From assembly GCF_042477335.2 (NCBI RefSeq), contig NC_091246.1, positions 208,753,501 to 208,817,500 on the forward strand: DNA of 64,000 nt. Direction: 5' to 3'. Position 1 is the first letter of the stretch, and every line of letters starts with the position of its first letter. The stretch comes from Ovis canadensis. Lineage: Eukaryota > Chordata > Mammalia > Artiodactyla > Bovidae. A program made the translations under genes and the position numbers. Below, piece after piece: positions 22,428-34,649 of this stretch. The notes beneath the pieces are model-generated. The model was not told where the DNA came from and ran no database searches. It worked only from the letters and a program-made list of their open reading frames with translations.

Positions 22428-23443
22428 AGCTATTCGCCAACCTTCAGGTTAGGAAATAAAGCATTGCCAAAAGTTTAAAATATGCATTCTCAACAGAGAT
22501 GATTGTCTTTAAGTCAGTAAAAATTGGTTTTTGTTGGGTGGGCGTGAGAGGGCAAAAAAACCCCACAAAAACCGTTAGGTATTAACAATACAATGGTTTG
22601 TGGCCCTCCAAAAAGCGATAGTACATAAACTGGGGTATTAAAATTTCATGTGGAGGGGTAAGGTGAGAACATGATTAACAGGGACAAAAGGTCTAAAAAA
22701 GCTCTTTTGGGGTACAGTAATTACAATACTTTGAAAAACACTGCCTTAGAAGTTCTGTGAATGAGTTTCTGTGATTCCATCTCCACCAGGAGGTAACCAC
22801 TGTCCTAACTTGTAATAATCATGTACTTGTTTCACTTAAATTTTTTCCACAATGCATTCCTAAAAAATGAATTGTTAGGTTTTTTTTTAATTAAATAAAT
22901 GAAATTAAAAGTTATATATATTTTTTCTGACTCACCCCTTGCTCATTGTTTGTGAAATTCATACTCTTCCATGGTTGTAAATTTGAGTTGTTTACAGTTT
23001 GGGGCAAACATAAATAACTAGAAAGATTCTTATAAAACTGTTATACAGATGCAAGAGTTTCTCTAGAGCAGTGCTGTCTAATGCAGATATAATTACAAAC
23101 GACATACTTAAAATTTTCTAATAGCCATATTAAAAAAGTATAAAGAAACAAAATTAATTTTTAAAATTTATTTGCTTTTAATTGGAGGGTAATTGCTTTA
23201 CAATGTTGTGTCGGTTAAGAAACATAAAATTATTTTTAATGGTATATTTTATGTAGCCCAGTATATATATTGAAAATATTATCATTTTAAGATGTACTCA
23301 GTATTAAAAGCTACTAATGAAATGCATTTTCTTCATGCTGTCTTCAAAATTGATGTATTTTATTTTACCCTTACAGATATGCTCTTTATATCTATAACAA
23401 CACAGTGCCTATGACTGGAATTGTTAGGCCATAAGATATTCAA
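22428..23443. other. NDUFB3 intron 1, mostly unassigned
   Basis: AT-rich. A short minus-strand L1 tail fragment (TTTAATTGGAGGGTAATTGC) lies at about 23158-23215. Nothing else recognised. Confidence 0.4.
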
Positions 23444-23666
23444 GGGACTTCCCACGGGGCTCAGTTGTTAAAACAAAACAAAATAAAAATCTACCTGCCG
23501 ATGCAGGACATGCAGATTCTATCTCTAGGTTGGGAAGATCCCCTGGGGGAGGAGGAAATGGCAAGCCACAGTATTCTTGCCTGGAGAGTTCCATGGACAG
23601 AGGAGCCTGGCAGGCTACAGTCCATGGGGTTGCACAGAGTCGACACAACTGAGCATGCACACACGC
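23444..23666 (+). repeat. Bov-tA SINE with A-rich insertion
   Basis: The head GGGACTTCCCACGGGGCTCA is followed by an AAAACAAAACAAAATAAAAA block not seen in the family, then CTACCTGCCGATGCAGGACA and a normal Bov-A body. Confidence 0.85.
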
Positions 23667-23809
23667 AAGATATTCAAATATTTAACTTTTCTGGGTCATA
23701 CCAAAGTTCTTTACAGTGGTTGTGGTAAATTGCATTCTCACCACCTGAGTGTGAAAGTGGAAGTCACATCATCACAGTGTGTTTTTACAGTCTTGCAAGG
23801 TTGGTTCTA

Positions 23810-23920
23810 ACTTCATGTTATATGAAGAAACTGAAGTTCAGCAAGATTAAAATGATTTGATCAGGATTTTATAGCTGTTAATGGTGCACTCAGGGTTTAA
23901 TACCAGATCTGTACAGCACC
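23810..23920 (-). repeat. MIR fragment
   Basis: GAAGAAACTGAAGTTCAGCA, then TTATAGCTGTTAATGG and a GGGTTTAATACCAGATCTG end, fit a reverse-complement MIR. Confidence 0.5.
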
Positions 23921-24457
23921 AAAATCTGCATTTCAGTAGAATTCCAAGATCAGGATATCATTGTTTGATTTATGGCTATTGTGAAGTAGAAATTATTTTT
24001 AAGAGTAAATGAAGCTTCCCTAAAAATATTGTTCAACTTTTTGTTCTTTTTGAAAATTTGTTGAAATATTTAGTAAATCCCTATGAAGGGACTCTTTCTG
24101 AAGTATTTTAATTAGATAGAAGAGAAAATACATTGAATTTATTAGAGGAAATTGGGAGAAATGAGTGTTCATGTATACTTACTTTTTTTCAAAGATTTAT
24201 TTTCCAAATTAATATTTTGAGCATAGTAGTATTATAACTTTGAGATAACCTTCATACCATAGTAATATTTCAATTTTCATTTTAAAAATCAAGTTTTTTA
24301 ATAAAAAATTGACGTTTGGTTTTGTATTTTTTCTAAAGTACCTTGATACTTTAGTAGGTTTAATGTTCTAGAATTGATATTTCCAAAAAAAGAGTTTACC
24401 TTGTAGTCCAAAGATTTTTGGAATGAAACATTATTAAATTTTTTTTCTTTTACTCAG

Positions 24458-24645
24458 GGAACTCAAACCAGGGCTCTTTCACAACCTAGAGTGGTGGGAT
24501 GGGGTGGGAGGTGGGAGGGAGGCTCATATGTATATGTAAAAGGGAGGAGACATATGTATCCCTATGGCTGATTCATGTTGATATATGGCAGAAACCAACA
24601 CAATATTATAATTATCCTATCCTTCAATTAAAAATAAATTTAAAA
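24458..24645 (+). mobile_element. Ruminant L1 3' end
   Basis: GGGTGGGAGGTGGGAGGGAGG, CTGATTCATGTTGATATATG, CAGAAACCAACACAATATTA and CCTTCAATTAAAAATAAA are in the order of the ruminant L1 3' UTR. The G-rich part has quadruplex potential, as is usual for L1 3' UTRs. Confidence 0.75.
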
Positions 24646-25390
24646 ACTTTTTTGAAAACATAATCTGAAGAAGCCATTTTATCATTATAATTAAATACTT
24701 GTAAAAGTATTTCTTTTCTGATAATGTATTAAATCTCAAAAGTCAGACTGAAATCTGAAACCATAATTTGTTTCCTTTATATTATTGAATCCACCAAACA
24801 GTAATGAAATAACGGATTAAATGTTTTATTCAGGGCTGTGAATGTTGTAATTTTAACTTGTGTTTGTTGGGTATTGGTTTTTATTCTCCTTTAAATGTGA
24901 AATCATCAACATAATGTTTTAAATAAATTTGATTTAAATAATGTTTTAAACCAATTTAATGTCTATAAATAAAAATATTAAGTGCTGGCTGATTTGTCAA
25001 AATTACTTTGTACAATTTTGTCCTCCATATTCTGGGAACTACTGTTTAATAAAATGAGTGCTTTACATAATATGTCTTTAGTATACACTATCTAATAATT
25101 ACCTCTGTCTTCTAAAATGCAGTGTAGGAATCCTGCCTTATTATTGGATTTGTTTATAGTTATAAATGCAGACAAAACAGTAATAATTATTTGGTTTGGT
25201 TTCATTTCTGGAAAGCAGTGATTATAGAATTGCTACTGCTAACCTTACACAAGTTACAGGAGAGCATTATTAATTTATACCTTCATAATTTGAAATTCGT
25301 AACAGTATAGCTGGGGGTTGAGCTCAAGGTTATTTCTGTATTATTTTTAAAAATAACACTAGTAAACTGAGATCTTTGTATACCCATTGG
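24646..25390. other. NDUFB3 intron 1, nothing recognised
   Basis: AT-rich DNA without identifiable repeat or coding signal. Confidence 0.4.
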
Positions 25391-25507
25391 GGGCAATAAC
25401 CCACTCCAGTATTCTTGCCCGGAAAATCCCATGGACAGAGGAACCTGGTTAGGCTACAGTCCATGGGGTTGCAAAGAGTTGGACACGATTGAGCAACTTC
25501 ACTCTCA
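25391..25507 (+). repeat. Bov-A SINE fragment
   Basis: GGCAATAACCCACTCCAGTA to GTTGGACACGATTGAGCAAC, with no tRNA head. Confidence 0.85.
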
Positions 25508-25648
25508 TCAGTTAGAAGGGGGTCCTAAGGACTCTGTTAATGGAAGAAAATATAAAAAAGAGAATACTTATATTTATGTATGTATATATCTGAACCACTT
25601 TGCTGCACACATGAAACTAACACAACATAGTGTGTGTATGTGTGTGTG

Positions 25649-25850
25649 TTTAGTCGCTAAGTCATGTCTGACTCTTTGCGACCCCATGGACTATAGCCTG
25701 CCAGACTCCTCTGTCCTTGGGATTTCCCAGACGAAAAGACTGGAGTGGGTTGCCATTTCCTTCTCCAGGGGATCTGCCCAACCCAGGGACTAAACCTGCA
25801 TCTCCTGAATTGCAGTGGATTCTTTACCACTGAGCCGCTGGGGAAACCCA
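25649..25850 (-). repeat. Bov-tA SINE
   Basis: Reverse-complement Bov-tA, TTTAGTCGCTAAGTCATGTC to GAGCCGCTGGGGAAACCCA. A short TG-rich stretch precedes it. Confidence 0.85.
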
Positions 25851-26389
25851 ACATATGTAGGTCAACTATATTTGAATAAAAATTGTTTTTAAAAGTCTTT
25901 GTTGATCTGCAGGAGTCAGCAAACTACAGCCTGCTGGCCAAACAGCCCATTGCCTGTTTTTATGTGGCCAGTGAGCTAAGAAGAATTTTTACAGATGAAC
26001 ATTTTCAATCAATTTGATACTAAGGAACACTAAACTTTGAGTGCCAGTTAAGCAAAATGTTACCCACTGAAAGGGAATTGCGGGGTTTTTTTCATCAGAA
26101 GACTTGTATTACAAAAATTATACTCAACTGTTATATTTTGAATTAGTAAGATATTTATGGAAATTTGTTTTCTCTCCTGTTATATAAGTATCTACATAAT
26201 ATCCTTGATTTTACCTCGTGACCAACAAAGCCTGAAATATTTACTGTGTGGCTCTTCACAGAAAAAGTTCATGTGATCTGTATATATTAACCACAGTAAT
26301 ACTGCAGTTTTAAAGAACTGTCTGAAGAAAGCAAGTAACGAAAGAGTATGTACAATATTTTATTATACATACTCATGCAGTAGACAGTA

Positions 26390-26655
26390 TTGCTTAAAAG
26401 TTAGGAGCGAGGGCTCTGAGATGAAGCTTTAAGGTTCAAAACCCAGCCATACTATTGACTGTTTCTGTTACCTTCAGAAAGGTACTTAGCTTCTTGGAGC
26501 CTCTTTGGCTTCATCTATAAAATGAAGATAATAATAGTAATCTAAGTTCAAAGAGTTGTTTTAGGAAGACTGTAAGAGAGTCGACACTTAGATCGCTTTA
26601 ACATAGTGCACCTGGCACATAGGGCATGGTAAATGTTTGCTATTATTATAATTAA
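26390..26655 (+). repeat. MIR SINE
   Basis: GGGCTCTGAGATGAAGC, ACCTTCAGAAAGGTACTTAG, TCATCTATAAAATGAAGATA, and CACCTGGCACATAGGGCATG match a nearly complete MIR. Confidence 0.7.
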
Positions 26656-26912
26656 GAAAGAAACCAAATAGTAAATGTTTTCTTTTAGTGATAGGCTCTT
26701 TTTATATCTTGTGTATGTGTATTTCCAAACAGTGAACATTTACTAGTTATGTAATAAGACATTTTAGTAAAATTTCTTAACTTCGAGTTTTCAAATATTG
26801 GCTCTCTTTTTAAAAGTCACTTTAAATGTTTTGCCTTTAAAAAAATGGTAAACTTGGGTACTTGATACCTGTAATGTATGTATTTCTCCCTAAATTAATT
26901 TTTTCTGTAGAC

Positions 26913-27052
26913 ATGGCCCATGGACATGGACATGAACATGGTCCTAGTAAAATGGAACTTCCAGATTATAAACAATGGAAGATAGAAGGGACACCATTAG
27001 AAACTGTCCAAGAGAAACTGGCTGCACGAGGACTAAGGGATCCATGGGGCCG
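26913..27052 (+). CDS. NDUFB3: NDUFB3 coding exon 2 (residues 1-46 and part of 47)
   Basis: NDUFB3 (B12) is a supernumerary subunit of mitochondrial complex I, placed in the membrane arm of the inner membrane. It takes no direct part in catalysis but is needed for assembly. This exon follows a strong acceptor (TTTTTTCTGTAG, exon start 26911). The ATG at 26913 is chosen because it begins the His/Gly-rich N-terminus [10 protein letters not shown] typical of the subunit and gives the expected 98 residues. [14 protein letters not shown] and [11 protein letters not shown] are family hallmarks. Tryptophan 22, whose change to arginine is a known human disease variant, is intact. There is no cleavable presequence. 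The exon ends GGGGCCG with donor GTAAGA at 27053, splitting the arginine-47 codon after two bases. Confidence 0.97.
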
Positions 27053-27822
27053 GTAAGAACAATCAAATAATTTAGATAGAATTTATCCTAGGGAAAGAAT
27101 ATCTATGTTCCCTTTCAATATATTCTTTAAAAAAAATCAGTGAAAATGTCTTTTTACATTTAAGTTTTAAGATCAGCTTTATTAAAATATCACAGTAAAA
27201 TTGACCCTATTTTAAACGTATCATTCCGTGAGTTTTGACAGATAGGTACAGTTATGTGACCACCACCACAGTCATGATACAGAATACTTCTAGCATACGA
27301 AAAACCTCCCTCATGATCCTTTGTACTCAGTGCGATCCTGCCCCTGGATCCTGGCAGCCCTTGATCTGCTTTTTCCAGAATTTCATGCAATTGGAATTAT
27401 ACAATCTATAACCTTTTGTTCTGGCCACTTTTACTTAGCATAATGCTTTTGAGACTTAGGTACATTGTTAACTTATAGCATAGTTTCTTCCTTTTTTATC
27501 ACTTTTTTATCATACTCCACTGTATGCATGTACGTCATTTTGTTTACTGTTCACCAGTTTCATCTGGGTTATCAGTTTTGGTCTATTATGAGTAAAGTTG
27601 CTTTAAACATTCAAGTACAAATCTGTGTGAGCATAAGCTTTTATTTCTCTTGGATAAATACCTAACTGGGATTTCTGAATCATTTGAAAAGTATTTTTTG
27701 GTTTTGTTTTTTAAATGAAAAACTGCCAAACTGTTTTACAAAATGGTTGTACCGTTTTACATTCTCAACCAGCAATGTATGAGAATTTTACTTGTTCAGT
27801 GTCCTCATTAATACTTGGTATT

Positions 27823-27951
27823 GAGTCTTTCCTGGCCGTCCAGCGGGTAAGACTCCATGCTTCTGCTTCTGTGCTTCCATTGTAGGGGGTGTGGGTTCAA
27901 TCCCTGGCTGGGGAACTAAGATCCAGCATGCCCTGTGGTGTGGCCAAGAAA
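27823..27951 (+). repeat. CHR-type SINE with 13-bp TSD
   Basis: The head GAGTCTTTCCTGGCCGTCCA, GGGTTCAATCCCTGGCTGGG, and the end GTGGTGTGGCCAAGAAA. It is flanked by perfect copies of AATACTTGGTATT at 27810-27822 and 27952-27964. Confidence 0.9.
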
Positions 27952-28190
27952 AATACTTGGTATTATCAGCCTTTTAATTTTAACCATTCTAGTGAATGTG
28001 ATAGTAACATCTCTTTGGTTTTAATTTGCATTTCCATGAAGAATGAAGATCATGAGAATCTTCATATGCTTATTTTCCATTTGTGTATTTTCTTTGGTGC
28101 AAAGTCTATTCAGATCTTTTGCCCATTTTATTTATCAGAATGTTTATCTTTTATTGAATTATAAGAGCATATGTATGTTGTTTTAAATGA

Positions 28191-28324
28191 TTTTATTTAT
28201 TTATTTATTTATTTTTGGTCCCACTGAAGAATGTGGGAATCTTAGTTCCCCAACCAGGGATCAAACCCAGGCCTTCTGTGTTGAAGCACAGAGCCTTAAC
28301 CACTGGGCCACCAGGGAAGTCCCC
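28191..28324 (-). repeat. CHR-type SINE (short form)
   Basis: Reverse complement of the short form, with a TTTA-rich tail at 28191-28215 and the head end GGGCCACCAGGGAAGTCCCC. Confidence 0.9.
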
Positions 28325-29559
28325 AAGTCCTTTATCAGATAAAAGTTTTGTGGATTTTTTCCCAGAGTATGACTTAACTTTTCATTTTCTTAATAATGTC
28401 TTTAAGACAGTTTTAAATATTGATGCAGTCCCAATTTAGCATTTTTTTCTTTTATGGTGTATGATTTTAAAGATTTTCCTAATCTTTATTCTGGGAGCTT
28501 TTATAGTGTTCTTTCTTCCATTTAGGTTTATGATCCATTTTGAGTTAATTTTTAATGTCAAATGAGGTAAGGATGGAGGTTAAAGTTTTTGCACATAAAC
28601 ATCCAGTTCTAGCTCTGTATATTAAAAGACTGTCTTTCCCCATTAGTTGACCTTGACACCATTGTCAAAAATCTCTTGACAATATCTGTGTGGACTATTT
28701 CTGGATTCTTTTTGTTACCTTGATCAATATGTCTAACTTTTGTCAATACGACACTATCTTCAGATCAGATAGTATAAAATGAGATGTCTGATTTTTTAAA
28801 AAAAGGTTATGTTAGCTATTCTAGGTTCATTGTATTTATATTTACATTTTAGAATGAGCTTTTCAGTTTCTGCAAAAAGCCTGCTTGGATTTTAATTGGG
28901 ATCGACTTGCATCTTTCAGCTCGATTGAAGATAATTTATGTCTTAACAATATTGAATCATCTAGTCCATGGACAATTAGATCCCCTTTAATTTTCTTAGC
29001 AGTTTTTATACATTCTTGTACATATTTTGTTAAGTTTATCCTGGATTATTCCATATTTTTATGCTATTATAAATAGTATTTTTAAACTTCTGTTTCCAAG
29101 TGTTCATTGCTGGTATATAAAAATATAATTGCTTTTTATATATTGACTTTATCTTGTTACCTTGCTAAATTGAATTTTTAGTTCTAGCAGATGTTTCTCA
29201 GAGATTTCTTAGAATTTATTTCATAGAAAATGATTTCATCTACAAAGACCACACTTTTCTTTCAGTTTTTTTTCTTGAGTTATTTTACTGTCTAATGTTG
29301 CTAATATAATATTGAATAAAAGTGGTGTATGTGGACATCCTAGTTTTGTTCCTAACTGGGGAAAGCATTCAGTCTTGCATCATTAAGTAGGATGATGTAT
29401 CCTTACCTGCGATAGAACCCTTTTTCTCAGCAGAGCTTTCTGATTTGCTTCTTTCTGTGTTCTGGATACTCAAAAGAAGTATTGCCAGAGCAAGAAATTA
29501 ATCTTCTAAAGTCAGACTTATATGACAGGGGAAAGCAATGATTCATTGAATAGTAATAG

Positions 29560-29790
29560 TAGTATCTAGTAGTACTTTTTGTGCCAAAATACATCATATA
29601 TTACTCTGTTTAATCTTTATAATAACACTATAAGATTGATGGTAATCATTACTGAGTAGAAGAAACAGGCCCTGACAGATTAAGTAATTTATTGAGCCTA
29701 AAAGGTGTGTATCTCGTAAAGTGGCAGAGCTAAGATTAATACCTAAGTCTCTTAACTTCCTCTTTCCATGAAGCTATAATGACTAGCATG
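29560..29790 (-). repeat. MIR SINE
   Basis: CTGTTTAATCTTTATAATAA, ACAGGCCCTGACAGATTAAG, and AAGTGGCAGAGCTAAGATTA are the reverse complement of MIR. Confidence 0.65.
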
Positions 29791-30101
29791 GGCAAAGCTA
29801 CACAACTGACCTATGGTGGATAGGCCAAGGTGAGTCTTGCATTTGAGAATTCTGTAACATTCTGAGTATTATGACTGTGAAATATGAAACCATCAAGTGC
29901 TTTTTCTTGTATTTCATATATGAAATGTGAGCATATAGAGCTACTTATCTTATACCACAGAACAATTCCTATTGTGATCCACTTAAATTATCTTATATAA
30001 GGTAGCATATAAGTCTGTTAGAAAGGTGAAAATCAAATTTATTTTACTTAATGAATAAGTCATATGTGATTATAATTTTCCCCTTTTTTTTTCCTCTCTA
30101 G

Positions 30102-30258
30102 CAATGAAGCTTGGAGATACATGGGTGGCTTTGCAAATAATGTTTCCTTTGTTGGAGCATTATTAAAAGGATTCAAGTGGGGATTTGCTGCATTTGTGGT
30201 AGCTGTAGGGGCTGAATATTACCTGGAGTCCCAGAAAAAAGATAAGAAACATCACTGA
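30102..30258 (+). CDS. NDUFB3: NDUFB3 coding exon 3 (residue 47 to stop)
   Basis: The exon follows a polypyrimidine tract and CTCTCTAG at 30101. Its first base completes arginine 47, after which it encodes [16 protein letters not shown] and the rest of the protein to TGA at 30256-30258. A single membrane-spanning helix is visible at about residues 66-84 ([19 protein letters not shown]), followed by a lysine/histidine-rich tail ending KKDKKHH. This is the usual topology of the B12 subunit. Spliced to exon 2 the frame is open and totals 98 residues, the family length. The intact splice sites and absence of stops argue for the functional gene, not a retrocopy. Confidence 0.97.
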
Positions 30259-30368
30259 AGATAATACCTGGAAATATCTTTTAATGTCTTAACTTTCTTA
30301 TAAAAAGATTTCTTCACTGTAGCCTACTCACCTATGTGTTTATTCCTTAAGGAATGCTAGTAAGATTT

Positions 30369-30374
30369 AATAAA
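30369..30374 (+). promoter_or_regulatory. NDUFB3: NDUFB3 poly(A) signal
   Basis: AATAAA lies 111 bases after the stop codon and is followed by a T-rich region (TCTGCTTTTTCATTC), so cleavage is expected near 30385-30395. That gives a short 3' UTR. Confidence 0.75.
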
Positions 30375-30539
30375 ATAAGAAAACATGTACCAGTCTGCTT
30401 TTTCATTCTTAAAAAAAGCATGTCGAGCCATATCAGATTTGGCTTGGAGAACACATGAGAGGTTGAGTACTGGCAGCAGTACATTCTGCAAGTAGCTGAC
30501 AGCCAGCATATATTTGAACAAATGGATATGTTCTAATAG

Positions 30540-31020
30540 GTTTCTTTTTTTTAATTTTTTAAAATTGTGATAAAATTTGTCATCTTGTTTTTTTTAAGTG
30601 AACAGTCAGTGACATTAAATACATTCATAATATTGTGCTACCATTACCACCATAACTCTTTTCATCTTTTAAAATTGAAAATCTGTGCCAATTAATTAAT
30701 AACCCCCATCCTCCCCTCAGCCTCTGGCAACCATCATTCTACTTTCTTTCTCTGTGATTTTTGACTATGTAGAAACATGCAGAATTTGTCTTTTTATGAC
30801 TGGCTTATTTTATTTTGCATAATGTCCTCAAAGTTCATCTATGTTACATATGTCAGAATTTCCTTTTCTTTTTAAGGCTAAATAATAATTCTGTTTTATG
30901 TATATACCACATTTTGTTTATCCATTCATTAATCAATGAACACTTGGGTTGCTGATGGACACTTGAGTTGCTGCTACATTTTAGCTATTATGAATAATAC
31001 TGCTATGAACATAGGTGTAC
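30540..31020 (-). mobile_element. Old L1 3' end
   Basis: GTGATAAAATTTGTCATCTTG, AATACATTCATAATATTGTG, CTCAGCCTCTGGCAACCATC, and TTATGAATAATACTGCTATG are the reverse complement of an ancient L1 3' UTR. Confidence 0.65.
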
Positions 31021-31021
31021 T

Positions 31022-31134
31022 CTTTTTTTTTTTTTTTTTAAAGTGGGATCTTAGTTTCCCAACCAGGGATTGAACCCATGTCCTTTGCCATGGAGGCATG
31101 GAGTTTTAACCACTGGACTACCAAGGAAGTCCCC
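31022..31134 (-). repeat. CHR-type SINE (short form)
   Basis: An 18-base T tract is followed by AAAGTGGGATCTTAGTTTCC and the head end GGACTACCAAGGAAGTCCCC. The HNRNPA1 retrocopy is inserted at its 5' head, so the SINE is the older of the two. Confidence 0.9.
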
Positions 31135-31340
31135 AGGTTTTTTTTTTTTTTTTAAAGAAAAGACGTTTATTCAGCATCATAATTAGACTATTACATTTAG
31201 CAATCAACAGCATGGGTGCAAAAAAATCTACATTAAAACACTTTGTTGAGATGCTTTACACTTTCCACAGAACAGAAACTAAAATAACCTGTTACACAAT
31301 TAGTCACAAGTACAGTGCAAGTTTTTTGCCTATACACATG

Positions 31341-31615
31341 CTGCTGCTGCTAAGTCGCTTCAGTCGTGCCCGACCCTGTGTGACCCCATAGATGGCAGCC
31401 CACCAGGCTCCCCCGTCCCTGGGATTCTCTAAACAAGAACACTGGTGTGGGTTACCATTTCCTTCTCCAATGCATGAAAGTGAAAAGTCAAAGTGAACTT
31501 GCTCAGTCATGTCTGACTCTTCGTGACCCCATGGACTGCAGCCTACCAGGCTCCTTCACCCATGGGATTTCCCAGGCAAGAGTACTGGAGTGGGGTGCCA
31601 TTGCCTTCTCCACCC
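31341..31615 (-). repeat. BOV-A2 SINE in the HNRNPA1 pseudogene 3' UTR
   Basis: Two Bov-A monomers lie in tandem (about 31341-31487 and 31499-31613), with a CTG trinucleotide tail at the left. The flanks are perfect copies of ATACACATG at 31332-31340 and 31616-31624. Confidence 0.93.
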
Positions 31616-31766
31616 ATACACATGAGTATTCTCTAAAACATGTCTTCTTTGTAGCAACTAGGCCCTGCCACCACTGTGCTTGGCTGAATTCACAAATCTG
31701 TTGTAACCTGTAGCTTCCCTGTTACTTCTCTGGCTCTCCTCTCCTGCTAAGCTTTGTTTTCTGTTA

Positions 31767-32408
<642 letters not shown>

Positions 32409-32427
32409 CATTACCAAATCCATTTTA

Positions 32428-33365
<938 letters not shown>

Positions 33366-33907
33366 TTCTACTCCTAAGAAGAAAAGTTATGACCAACCTA
33401 GATAGCATATTCAAAAGCACAGACATTACTTTGCCGACTAAGGTCCGTCTAGTCAAGGCTATGGTTTTTCCTGTGGCCATGTATGGATGTGAGAGTTGGA
33501 CTGAAGAAGGCTGAGCGCCAAAGAATTGATGCTTTTGAACTGTGGTGTTGGAGAAGACCCTTGAGAGTCCCTTGGACTGCAAGGAGATCCAACCAGTCCA
33601 TTCTGAAGGAGGTCAGCCCTGGGATTTCTTTGGAAGGAATGATGCTGACGCTGAAACTCCAATACTTTGGCCACCTCATGCGAAGAGTTGACTCATTGGA
33701 AAAGACTTTGATGCTGGGAGGGATTGGGGGCAGGAGGAAAAGGGGACGACTGAGGATGAGATGGCTGGATGGCATCACTGACTCGATGTACATGAGTCTG
33801 AGTGAACTCCGAAAGATGGTGATGGACAGGGAGGCTTGGCGTGCTGCGATTCATGGGGTCGCAAAGAGTCGGACATGACTGAGCGACTGAACTGAACTGA
33901 ACTGAAC
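33366..33907 (+). mobile_element. BovB 3' end
   Basis: The C-terminal ORF2 region starts near GTTATGACCAACCTAGATAG and continues through TGGATGTGAGAGTTGGACTG to the terminal repeat CTGAACTGAACTGAACTGAA. It is 5' truncated. The frame 33483-33878 is a leftover of ORF2. Confidence 0.92.
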
Positions 33908-34129
33908 TCTTTCTTTAGTTCTAATAGTTCCCACATAGTGAGAAGTTTGACATTTTTTCCTGTATTTTCTAACAATAGACATTCTCCCCATATCATTCAA
34001 TTTCTAAATTTTAGTTAAATCTCTAATTAAAGTTGAGACTTAAAACTCGGCTTGCTGAAGATGGGTAATAATTCTGCTTGAAAAATAAAGCTAATATAAA
34101 ACTCCAGGGTGATTTTTTTCTTTGTAAAT
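33908..34129. other. Unassigned AT-rich DNA
   Basis: No gene or repeat recognised. Confidence 0.35.
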
Positions 34130-34649
34130 TTCTTCTTTATAAATACAAACTTGGGAAATCACTAAATAAATGAAACAGATGAACTCCTAATAAGTTGTCA
34201 ATGGTAAGTGGAATGTGCTAAAATGGAGTCATAAAAAAGACTGCAAAAGAGGATAAGGAATGCATTTAATAGGGAACAAACAGCAGTGGGACAAATAGAA
34301 ATAGCAGAATGTTAGATTTAAGCTTAATCGTATTTGTAATCATACCAAATATAAATGGTCTAAAAGTTAAACTAAAACATTCCAATTACAAGATAGACTG
34401 GCATCTTGGGAAAGAAGCAAGACCCAACTATAAGCTGTGTATGTAAAAACCCCTTTAAAGACATAGGGTAAAAGTAAAAGAATGGAAAAAGATATTCTGT
34501 GCAAACGCTAATGAGTTCAGTTGTAGTGGAAAGAACATTGAAGTGGCTATCTAATATTAGAAAACAGATATTATTAAAAGGGGTGTTTTATGATACTAGA
34601 AGTCAGTCCATTAAGATGACATAAAAATTTAAACATGTACAGAACTTCA

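Larger units (their letters stand above)
27160..29430 (-). mobile_element. Old L1 in NDUFB3 intron 2, 3' UTR plus part of ORF2
   Basis: On the + strand the reverse complement of an ancient L1 3' end (ACCACCACAGTCATGATACA, ACAATCTATAACCTTTTGTT) leads into ORF2-derived sequence around 28690-29350 (TTGATCAATATGTCTAAC, AGCCTGCTTGGATTTTAATT, TCTTAACAATATTGAATCAT). Two CHR SINEs have landed in it (27823 and 28191). It fills most of intron 2 (27053-30101, 3,049 bases). Confidence 0.65.

Noticed and set aside
879-25850. tRNA-like segments with A/B-box-like words
   Set aside because: They are heads of Bov-tA and CHR SINEs, not tRNA genes; they are joined to SINE bodies and are mutated.
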